Source: an uncultured bacterium
GTDB taxonomy: Bacteria > Planctomycetota > Phycisphaerae > Sedimentisphaerales > Anaerobacaceae
DNA: 20,908 nt
Reading direction: 5' to 3'
NCBI GenBank assembly: GCA_913009865.1
Contig: CAJVYK010000014.1
Coordinates: 1-20,908 of the forward strand
Part shown: positions 14,840-20,908 of the stretch, one piece after another
Layout of the letters: every line of letters begins with the position of its first letter
Position numbering within the stretch: position 1 is the stretch's first letter
Made by a program: the position numbers and the translations under genes
Notes under the pieces: generated by a model
The model's input: only the letters and a program-made list of their open reading frames with translations
The model's database searches: none
Told to the model about the DNA's origin: nothing

Positions 14840-16036
14840 ATGGCTTCGATATGTTTCTATTTTCAAGTGCACCAACCTTTGCGATTGAGGCACTATACAG
14901 TATTCGATAAAAACGACCAATATTTTGACGATTATAAAAATGGCTCCATCTGCAGGAAGGTGGCAAATAAATGTTATCTTCCTGCCAATCGACTGCTTTT
15001 GGATACAATACGAAGATTTAAGGGCAGATTCAAGATAGCATACAGCATAACCGGCGTATTACTGGAGCAGCTCCAGCGCTACTCGCCGGAAGTTATAAGC
15101 ACTTTTGATGCTCTGGCGGAAACCGGTTGCGTGGAATTTTTGGCTGAGACGTATTACCACAGTTTGAGTTTTTTGTATTCGCAAGATGAATTTGTGGAGC
15201 AGGTAAACAAACACTCCAAAACTATAGAATCTCTTTTTGGTCAAAAGCCGAAGGTTTTTAGAAATACGGAGCTGATATACAATAATGATTTGGCCCGCCT
15301 TATCGAATCAATGGGCAGCTTCGAGGCGATAATAACCGAAGGTGCAGACCACATCTTAGGTTACCGAAGTCCCAATTTCGTTTACCGTCCCAAAGACTGC
15401 AGCAAGTTAAAGCTGCTGCTGAAAAACTATTCCCTCAGTGATGATATTGCCTTTAGGTTTTCCAACCGTGACTGGTCACAGTGGCCTCTGACAGCAGATA
15501 AATTCGCCCAATGGGTAAATAGCGTTAACGGCAACGGTAACGTGGTCAACCTGTTTATGGATTACGAGACATTCGGCGAACACCAATGGAAGGATACGGG
15601 CATATTCGATTTTATGCGCCACCTGCCGGAACAGATTCTAAAGCATCCGGACAATGATTTTAAAACCCCCAGCGAGATAGCTCAATCGTTTCAGCCCGTC
15701 GGCACAGTTGATGTGCCGCACCTGATAAGCTGGGCCGATACCGAAAGAGACCTCTCGGCCTGGCTCGGAAACGCTATGCAATCCAACGCCATTCATGAAC
15801 TTTATCGGCTTGAAAAGGAAATCAAGAAAGCCAACGATGAAAAAATCATTGCAGACTGGCGAAAATTGCAGACATCCGACCATTTTTATTATATGTGCAC
15901 AAAATACTTCGCCGACGGCGATGTGCATAAATACTTTAATCCGTATGATTCACCTTACGATTCTTATATAAACTTTATGAACGTATTGGGCAATCTTCAG
16001 AGCCGCTGTTCCAGACAGACAATTGCAAGCGCATAG
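14840..16036 (+). CDS. GH57-family alpha-amylase/alpha-glucanotransferase
   Basis: The 398-residue protein shows the GH57 conserved regions: HQP (11-13), GCVEFLAETYYHSL (about 96-109), FRNTELIYNN with nucleophile Glu144, and NLFMDYETFGEHQW with the acid/base Asp241. It lacks a signal peptide and is therefore cytoplasmic, where it would hydrolyse or transfer alpha-1,4-glucan chains. The size is normal for compact GH57 amylases and too short for the roughly 500-residue GH57 branching enzymes. The ATG at 14840 has GGGA 8 bases upstream, supplied by a simple repeat. It follows the GT4 gene by 77 bases and precedes the debranching gene by 86. The TAG stop lies in the left arm of a nested palindrome. 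Confidence 0.88.
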   Translation: MASICFYFQVHQPLRLRHYTVFDKNDQYFDDYKNGSICRKVANKCYLPANRLLLDTIRRFKGRFKIAYSITGVLLEQLQRYSPEVISTFDALAETGCVEFLAETYYHSLSFLYSQDEFVEQVNKHSKTIESLFGQKPKVFRNTELIYNNDLARLIESMGSFEAIITEGADHILGYRSPNFVYRPKDCSKLKLLLKNYSLSDDIAFRFSNRDWSQWPLTADKFAQWVNSVNGNGNVVNLFMDYETFGEHQWKDTGIFDFMRHLPEQILKHPDNDFKTPSEIAQSFQPVGTVDVPHLISWADTERDLSAWLGNAMQSNAIHELYRLEKEIKKANDEKIIADWRKLQTSDHFYYMCTKYFADGDVHKYFNPYDSPYDSYINFMNVLGNLQSRCSRQTIASA

Positions 16037-16099
16037 CGTTTAGTCTTGTCATTCCTGCGAAAGCAGGAATCTATACCCCGTCCGCTAAACGCTCTACGC
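16029..16099. repeat. Nested palindromic repeat (REP/dRS3-like) between GH57 and GDE genes
   Basis: A perfect hairpin ATTCCTGC-GAAA-GCAGGAAT (16051-16070) is framed by perfect 9-bp arms AGCGTTTAG (16035-16043) and CTAAACGCT (16085-16093), extending imperfectly to about 15 bp. The inner hairpin resembles the widespread GTCATTCCCGCGAAAGCGGGAAT-type repeats. The GH57 stop codon is in the left arm. It could be a small mobile palindrome or a processing/attenuation site. Confidence 0.75.
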
Positions 16100-16122
16100 T
16101 GTTTTTCTTTGGGAGTAAAGCT

Positions 16123-18309
16123 GTGTTAACATTGCAAAAAACTGATGATACCGCAATTGTTTCTATACCGACGGCTGATAAGCCTATTGAGGATTTATTA
16201 AGCAAAGAGTGGCTGTTGACCAATAATCGCGGCGGCTACGCATCGTCAACGATTATCGGCTGCAACACCAGAAGGTATCACGGCCTGCTCATCGGCTCGC
16301 TTACCCCCCCTACCAACAGGATAATGGCACTGGCCGATTGCATGGAGATGATGATATTCAACGGAAAGGTATTTAATCTTTCAACCTTTGAGTTCAATGA
16401 TAAATTTGCGCCGGAAGGTTTCGGCTACATAAAGCGATTTCGTCAAGATACCGGGGCACATTTTGATTATCAACTGGACAGACTCGAACTGACTAAATCC
16501 GTATATCTACTCCACGATACGGATACGGTCGTGCTGGTGTATGATTTCACAAATGTTAAAGAGCCGGGGGACTTTGTTTTGCGTCCATTTATTGGCTTAA
16601 GAGACTTCCACGCACTGCAAAAATCTTACGCTCCGCTAAAAGCGTATCTTGCGCAAAACACGAAAAGCGAGATACAGGATACGGCGTATGAGATACGAAT
16701 TCGCCATGATACTCCGGAAAGTTGTGAATTGCTTTTGGGCTGTTCCTCTGTGCACTTCGAAAAAGACGAGCAGTGGTGGTTTAATTTCACATATCGTATT
16801 GATAGACAGAGAGGCCAGGATTTTACCGAAGATTTATGGACGCCGGGCTTTTTCAGGTGTCACATAGATTCGCCGACCAAAGTTGTTTTCTGGGCAAACC
16901 TCAGGAGCGCTGATTGCCGATTGCCGGCTTTCAATTGGCAATCGGAAATTAAAGACTGGAAGTTTCTGGAAGATTTACACAGACACCGAAATATTGTAAT
17001 CGCCGCTGCAAAAACCAGGGACAAAAAACTCGGGATACTTTGTTTAGCCGCCGACCAGTTTATTACAAAACGTGACCGGGGCCACGTGACCGATGACCCG
17101 GAACACGAGCCGCTGCGCACCTGTGGCAGAGCCAGCGCGCCTCTCGGCGGAGGCAGCAAATACGAACCACGAACTACCATTTTAGCCGGCTTTCCATGGT
17201 TCGCAGACTGGGGTAGAGACGCTTTTGTAGCCCTGCCGGGCCTGTTACTATCGACCGGCAGGTTCGACGAGGCAAAATCGGTTCTGACCACCTTTTCCCT
17301 GGCCGCCGACGATGGGTTAATTCCGAATCGCTTCGATGACAACAGCGGCACCGCCTACTTTAACAGTATCGACGCTTCTCTCTGGTTTATCAACGCAGCT
17401 TTTCGATACTTAAACGCCACCAACGATTCGACAACCTTCACGCAGCAGCTTCTGCCCACTATCCGCTGGATTATACACTCCTACCACAATGGCACGCGAT
17501 TCGGTATCTGTGCTGATGCCGACGGGCTTATAGCAGCAGGTAACGGCGAAACGCAACTAACCTGGATGGATGCCAAATATGACGGTGTTGCTTTTACACC
17601 TCGCTATGGGAAAGCGGTGGAGATTAACGCTCTGTGGTATAATGCTCTTCGCCTTATTGCTCAATTTTACCTCGACCGGGATATAGAGATAGCGAAACAT
17701 TACGAGTCTATGGCAGAAAAGATAGCAGCCGGTTTCTGCCAACTTTTCTGGAACGAAAGGTACAGTTACTTAAACGATTGTATCCTGCCCAATGGTTCAG
17801 TTGATGCGAGTCTTCGGCCGAACCAGATATTCGCTGTTTCACTGCCGTTTTCACCATTGCCACCTCAGCAGGCAAAGTGCGTAGTAGATGCGGTACAAAA
17901 AAATCTGCTCACGCCCTACGGTCTGCGAACACTTTCAAAAATGGTACCAATTGACTCCGAGGGAACCTCGAATAAAAAAACAGCGGGCGTTCAGGACAGT
18001 CGCTATAAAGGCACATATACAGGGCCGCGGCAGCAGCGAGACGAGGCTTACCACAACGGCACAGTTTGGCCATATCTAATCGGACCATTTGTAGAAGCAT
18101 ATCTCAAAGTGAACGATTTCAGCCGAAAAAGTAAAGAAGAAGCGGCTGAATTTATCGAGCCATTGATGCAGCATGTAATCGAAGATGGCTGCCTCGGACA
18201 ACTCTGCGAGATATTCGATGGAGATGCCCCTCATAAGCCGAGAGGCTGCGTCGCTCAGTCCTGGAGCATAGCCGAACTCATCAGAGCCTATCATTTGATA
18301 AACGATTGA
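16123..18309 (+). CDS. Glycogen debranching enzyme (GH133, amylo-alpha-1,6-glucosidase type)
   Basis: The 728-residue protein uses a GTG start with GGGAG 7 bases upstream. Its N-terminal domain opens with KEWLLTNNRGGYASSTIIGCNTRRYHGLL, the bacterial GDE signature. The C-terminal (alpha/alpha)6 domain has GFPWFADWGRDAFVALPGLL, DDGLIPNRFDD, NSIDASLWFINA, RPNQIFAVSLPFSPL and DEAYHNGTVWPYLIGPF, the regions that hold the GH133 active site. It removes alpha-1,6 branches from glycogen in the cytoplasm. Usual lengths are about 650-690, so 40-70 residues are extra. Candidate inserts, judged against remembered homologues, lie around residues 182-195, 262-276, 318-350 and 607-625, and each coincides with repeat-like or compositionally odd DNA (see findings). 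The frame stays open throughout, and all the key motifs above are intact. Confidence 0.9.
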   Translation: MLTLQKTDDTAIVSIPTADKPIEDLLSKEWLLTNNRGGYASSTIIGCNTRRYHGLLIGSLTPPTNRIMALADCMEMMIFNGKVFNLSTFEFNDKFAPEGFGYIKRFRQDTGAHFDYQLDRLELTKSVYLLHDTDTVVLVYDFTNVKEPGDFVLRPFIGLRDFHALQKSYAPLKAYLAQNTKSEIQDTAYEIRIRHDTPESCELLLGCSSVHFEKDEQWWFNFTYRIDRQRGQDFTEDLWTPGFFRCHIDSPTKVVFWANLRSADCRLPAFNWQSEIKDWKFLEDLHRHRNIVIAAAKTRDKKLGILCLAADQFITKRDRGHVTDDPEHEPLRTCGRASAPLGGGSKYEPRTTILAGFPWFADWGRDAFVALPGLLLSTGRFDEAKSVLTTFSLAADDGLIPNRFDDNSGTAYFNSIDASLWFINAAFRYLNATNDSTTFTQQLLPTIRWIIHSYHNGTRFGICADADGLIAAGNGETQLTWMDAKYDGVAFTPRYGKAVEINALWYNALRLIAQFYLDRDIEIAKHYESMAEKIAAGFCQLFWNERYSYLNDCILPNGSVDASLRPNQIFAVSLPFSPLPPQQAKCVVDAVQKNLLTPYGLRTLSKMVPIDSEGTSNKKTAGVQDSRYKGTYTGPRQQRDEAYHNGTVWPYLIGPFVEAYLKVNDFSRKSKEEAAEFIEPLMQHVIEDGCLGQLCEIFDGDAPHKPRGCVAQSWSIAELIRAYHLIND

Positions 18310-18424
18310 CGATTAACAATCGCCAAATTTCAATGCGCAGCACTGCTTTATGGTAATTGTTCCCAATCCTAAAAGAAATGGGGGGTATGTTTTCTGTTTT
18401 TCCTGTAGTTCGGCAAAAATATGG

Positions 18425-18477
18425 TATAATTTGCGCAGTGGCTACAAAGGAACCGGTTAGTTTGGGAGGACAGAATA
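18425..18477 (+). promoter_or_regulatory. TATAAT box and strong RBS of the secreted-protein gene
   Basis: A perfect TATAAT (18425-18430) lies about 50 bases before the gene, but no good -35 is seen at 17 bases. GGGAGGA (18464-18470) stands 7 bases before the ATG at 18478 and is the clearest ribosome-binding site of the window after that of the histone gene. A short hairpin CGATT-AAC-AATCG lies at about 18309-18322, just after the debranching gene stop. Confidence 0.4.
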
Positions 18478-19353
18478 ATGAAAACCACTGGTGTCATAAA
18501 CACGGCGGCATTCATATTAGTTACTGTCTTTAGCTGCTGCCTTTCAGGTCTGTACGCACAAACAAGCCAAAACGAGAGAACCGTTGAAGCAGAACCAGGA
18601 ATCGCCGAAACTTCTCAGAAAACTAAAAAGTCAAAGCCGAAAACCAGTTTTGTTAAAACAGCCGGCTTCTATCTAAGGAACGGGAAGCTCGTATTTGGAA
18701 AGTTGGTATCAGAAGATAAAAATAAAATCACTGTCGAACAACTGGACGAAGGCAGGATTGTTGTATCTACTTACAGCAAAAGAGAGGTAGATACCAGAAC
18801 ACTGCACATTAGAAAAGTACCTGAGTACAAATACTACATAGGTTTGGGCGAATATTTTTCCGGAAGAACCTGGGACTTTAAGGACGACCCCGACGATTTC
18901 ATACAAGCAATCCGTTGCTATGAGAAAGCTAAGCAATCAGTAGAGGAAAATCAAACCCAAAGCAGTGAAAAAATCGAGCAAATAAACATAAGTTTAGAAC
19001 AACTGCAGGCAGACAGGCAGATTTGGATAAGAGAGACAACATCCCGGGCCGAACTAAAGAAACTGGAGTTTGAAGCTGAGATTGAAACAAGGTTCAAGGA
19101 GCTTGCGGATAAGATTAATGCAAATAGTCGGCAGGTTAATAAGAGTATGGAACAACTCGATAAGATTATAATGGATATGAAAAATAATCACCAAAAGCTC
19201 GAAAAAAGTATTTCTGAAATAAATAAAAATATATCCCGACAATTAGGTATACTAAGGGACCGGATTGAATCCAATAGAGAGCTGATTGATTATATCTGGC
19301 GCTGGTACCCACGCCCCTATTATCCATATAACAAACCTGAGAATAGCCAGTAG
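18478..19353 (+). CDS. Secreted coiled-coil protein of unknown function
   Basis: The 291-residue product has an N-terminal signal peptide with cleavage probably after LYA at residue 27. A low-complexity Lys/Thr linker (about 40-60) follows, then a small beta-type segment (about 63-112, GFYLRNGKLVFGKLVSEDKN) that reads like an SH3/LSM-like barrel, then a TPR-like or alpha-helical part (YIGLGEYFSGR), and a long coiled coil (about 150-265, rich in Glu, Lys, Gln and Ile heptads). The C-terminus is Tyr/Pro-rich (WRWYPRPYYPYNKP). The architecture is common among planctomycete exported proteins, possibly envelope or cell-surface ones. No enzymatic motif is visible. A near-perfect lipobox is lacking, so it is probably a type I signal peptide protein. 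It converges with trpA and is separate from the glucan cluster by a promoter-like gap. Confidence 0.75.
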   Translation: MKTTGVINTAAFILVTVFSCCLSGLYAQTSQNERTVEAEPGIAETSQKTKKSKPKTSFVKTAGFYLRNGKLVFGKLVSEDKNKITVEQLDEGRIVVSTYSKREVDTRTLHIRKVPEYKYYIGLGEYFSGRTWDFKDDPDDFIQAIRCYEKAKQSVEENQTQSSEKIEQINISLEQLQADRQIWIRETTSRAELKKLEFEAEIETRFKELADKINANSRQVNKSMEQLDKIIMDMKNNHQKLEKSISEINKNISRQLGILRDRIESNRELIDYIWRWYPRPYYPYNKPENSQ

Positions 19354-19380
19354 CCTTTAATACACCTGCCGCGGCTGTCA

Positions 19381-20187
19381 TTACGAGGACGATATATGCT
19401 TAATCGCACTTTTAACTTCATTTAAAAACGTTGAAATTTCAGCTAAGATTTTTTCTCTGCTGCCTAAATTATCCTCAATCAATCCCACTATTCTCGAGCC
19501 GATTATCACACCGTCAGCACCTGCTGATGCAACTTGAGCTGCATGTTCGGGTTTGCTGATTCCAAAACCTACGCAAACCGGAACATTGCATAGTTTCTTC
19601 AATTTGCCGACAAGCCCTTCTATCCGCCCGGACAGCTTTTCTCTGCTGCCGGTAACACCTAACAGCGAGACGGTATAAATAAAGCCGGTGGTTTTGGAAG
19701 CAATCAGCTTTATTCTCTCCGGGTCGGTATTTGGTGTAACCATAAAAACGGTATCAAGGCCCGCTGACCGAGCAGGGCTGATGATTTCGTCCGCATCATC
19801 AATACTCAAATCGGCAACCAAAACACTGTTAACGCCGGCCTGGTGGAATCGGGTGAAAAATTTTTCTACTCCATACTGATAAATCAGGTTGTAATACATC
19901 AACAGCCCAATTGGGACATCCCTGTAATCCTTGACCTTCCGGATAAATTCCAACGCCTTTGCCATATTCATCCCGCCGTTTGCAGCTCGAATATCAGCCT
20001 TCTGAATTGTCGGCCCATCTGCTATCGGGTCGGAGAACGGTATCCCTAATTCCAGGATATCAGCCCCTGCGTCGATAGCTGCTTTTACTATTTCCAGACT
20101 CGTATCAAAATCGGGGTCGCCGATTACAAAAAACGGTATCAATGCCGCTCGGTTCAGTTCCGAAAAAACCTGTTTGTATGTTTTCAT
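19381..20187 (-). CDS. trpA: Tryptophan synthase alpha chain
   Basis: The 268-residue protein is the (beta/alpha)8 alpha subunit that cleaves indole-3-glycerol phosphate to indole and glyceraldehyde 3-phosphate, passing indole to TrpB. The catalytic pair is in ELGIPFSDPIADGP, Glu46 and Asp57 from this start, aligning with Glu49 and Asp60 of E. coli. Other family motifs are PIGLLMYYNLIYQYGVEKF, VLVADL, GFIYTVSLLGVTGSR, VCVGFGISKPE and GADGVIIGSRIV (phosphate binding). I chose the ATG at 20187, with AAGG 10 bases upstream, over an in-frame GTG at 20196. No trpB or other trp gene lies in the 720 bases upstream or beside it, so the gene is either solitary or the end of an operon outside the window broken by repeats. 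Confidence 0.95.
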   Translation of the reverse strand: MKTYKQVFSELNRAALIPFFVIGDPDFDTSLEIVKAAIDAGADILELGIPFSDPIADGPTIQKADIRAANGGMNMAKALEFIRKVKDYRDVPIGLLMYYNLIYQYGVEKFFTRFHQAGVNSVLVADLSIDDADEIISPARSAGLDTVFMVTPNTDPERIKLIASKTTGFIYTVSLLGVTGSREKLSGRIEGLVGKLKKLCNVPVCVGFGISKPEHAAQVASAGADGVIIGSRIVGLIEDNLGSREKILAEISTFLNEVKSAIKHISSS

Positions 20188-20299
20188 CGGTTGCACGCCT
20201 TAATCAATTATCAATCTGACATTTCGCATTTTACCCCGTTAGAGGCTTACAACAAAACATTTTCTGTTTCCTCAAATCCCCAGCAAAAAGTTTGAAATA

Positions 20300-20369
20300 G
20301 GTTCGACCCCTCGACCGCGCTCGGGACAGGCAAGCTCACTACAGGTGGTTCGACTTTGCTCACCACAGA
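20300..20369. repeat. GGTTCGAC-type interspersed repeat
   Basis: GGTTCGAC occurs at 20300-20307 and 20347-20354, each followed by a GC-rich GCTC stretch. The block is far more GC-rich than its surroundings. On the minus strand it reads PVPSAVEGSNL, which I associate with a known type of widely scattered bacterial repeat sequence (established pattern, not checked here). Confidence 0.6.
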
Positions 20370-20491
20370 TTGGGTTTGATTGGGTTTGTTTTTTTCGCGT
20401 CCGAGGAGATGGGCATTTTCGTAATCCTTTGTTATAAATGAGCTTATGTTTATTTGAGCGTTCAGTAAATTGGGTTTGTTTTGCATAAAAG

Positions 20492-20559
20492 ACTCGTATC
20501 TCGATACTCGATACTCGTTAGTGTAAAGTGAGCTAAAGTGCCTAAAGTGAGCTAAAGTT
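20492..20559. repeat. Two adjacent short tandem repeats (CTCGATA and CTAAAGTG)
   Basis: CTCGTAT-CTCGATA-CTCGATA-CTCG (20492-20516) is followed within 10 bases by four CTAAAGTG-like units of 9-11 bp (20521-20559). Both arrays are short and imperfect. The CTCGATA type is related to the GATACGGGATACGA runs at 14823-14839 and inside the debranching gene at 16667-16702. Confidence 0.7.
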
Positions 20560-20757
20560 GGATTCTCTCCACAGGACGCCCAATGGCGGATTCTGGATAC
20601 TCGATGCTTGTAAATGGTTAAATAGTTCATTGTTGATTGTTGATGCCGGTAGTTATGATGAGTCCCTCCGGATTTATGATACCAGCTTTCGCGGGCACAA
20701 GTTGACGATTTATTGTGATCCTAATCCATTAGTCAGGTGCGCATTATACAATATTAT

Positions 20758-20784
20758 GAGTTAAATATCAAGTAAATTTAACTC
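20758..20784. other. 9-bp perfect inverted repeat (operator- or hairpin-like)
   Basis: GAGTTAAAT (20758-20766) and ATTTAACTC (20776-20784) are separated by 9 bases. No T-tract follows on either strand, so an operator or protein site is likelier than a terminator. Its gene context is cut off by the window edge. Confidence 0.4.
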
Positions 20785-20908
20785 AAACTTAGGGGTTTTG
20801 GCGTAAGCTTCTCCGCAGTAAATCCTTGTGAAGCCAGAAACATGTATTTATTGCTTCAGTCAGCCCAGTCAACAAACGGTATGAAAGAAAGTCAGGTTTA
20901 TCCGGTAA

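Larger units (their letters stand above)
20188..20908. other. Repeat-rich region upstream of trpA to the right edge, no convincing gene
   Basis: Contents in order are CCCCGTTAGA (20234-20243), a GC-rich GGTTCGAC block (20300-20369), three copies of ATTGGGTTTG (20369, 20379, 20469), a CTCGATA tandem (20492-20515), a CTAAAGTG tandem (20521-20559), and an inverted repeat at 20758-20784. A minus-strand open frame (20630-20247) is made of these repeats, and its translated wording (SAVEGSNL, FITKDYENAH) resembles repeat-derived hypothetical proteins in planctomycete assemblies, so I do not call it a gene. A short plus-strand frame from about 20782 stays open to the edge (ATG at 20839) but is too short to judge. 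Confidence 0.6.

Noticed and set aside
20247..20630. Minus-strand 127-codon open frame as a protein gene
   Set aside because: It is built from several interspersed and tandem repeats, has no ribosome-binding site, and its translated phrases resemble repeat-derived spurious proteins.
20782..20908. Plus-strand frame open to the right edge (ATG at 20839) as a partial gene
   Set aside because: Only about 23 codons are visible after the ATG, with no ribosome-binding site; it cannot be judged.

Overview
The window looks like a chromosomal segment of a planctomycete, probably of the Phycisphaerae or a relative. I infer this from the gene content and did not test it by search. The pointers are a one-domain bacterial histone, an ECF sigma factor paired with a zinc-finger anti-sigma protein, a GT4/GH57/glycogen-debranching cluster, a secreted coiled-coil protein with no recognisable family, and many short interspersed repeats between and even inside genes. 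Base composition is moderate (roughly mid-40s % GC by eye).

Layout. (1) 1-1736: the N-terminal part of a GspE/PilB-type secretion ATPase runs off the left edge on the minus strand. It is divergent from an ECF sigma factor and its overlapping membrane anti-sigma factor. The intergenic gap carries two inverted copies of an 11-bp element, each placed like an ECF -10 box with a TAAC-type -35, so the sigma factor may drive both directions. (2) 11102-1835, minus strand: one long efflux locus in the order response regulator, histidine kinase, membrane-anchored Cys-phosphatase, isoprenylcysteine-methyltransferase-like protein, TolC-like lipoprotein, membrane-fusion adaptor, RND pump. The last three overlap by 4 and 1 bases and are surely co-transcribed. 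The arrangement recalls czc metal-efflux loci (czcN-CBA-RS), but the pump carries the Asp-Asp TM4 motif of drug-type RND proteins. A good sigma-70-type promoter precedes the regulator, and a 39-bp repeated element precedes both the phosphatase and methyltransferase genes. (3) 11542-12309, minus: an Arg-rich hypothetical protein and a DUF2007-like acidic protein. (4) 12678-13017, plus: the bacterial histone with a strong ribosome-binding site, a structured 3' region and an intrinsic terminator. (5) 13473-18309, plus: a glycogen-synthase-like GT4 transferase, a GH57 alpha-glucanase and a GH133 debranching enzyme, together an alpha-glucan (glycogen) metabolism cluster. (6) 18478-19353, plus: a secreted coiled-coil protein. 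(7) 19381-20187, minus: tryptophan synthase alpha chain, without trpB beside it. (8) 20188-20908: no convincing gene, but a mosaic of short interspersed and tandem repeats.

The most notable points are the bacterial histone, the mirrored ECF-type promoter pair, the phosphatase plus methyltransferase embedded in an RND locus with a shared upstream element, and a debranching enzyme whose reading frame seems to have absorbed several repeat-like inserts. I found no CRISPR array, tRNA, rRNA or intact insertion sequence.
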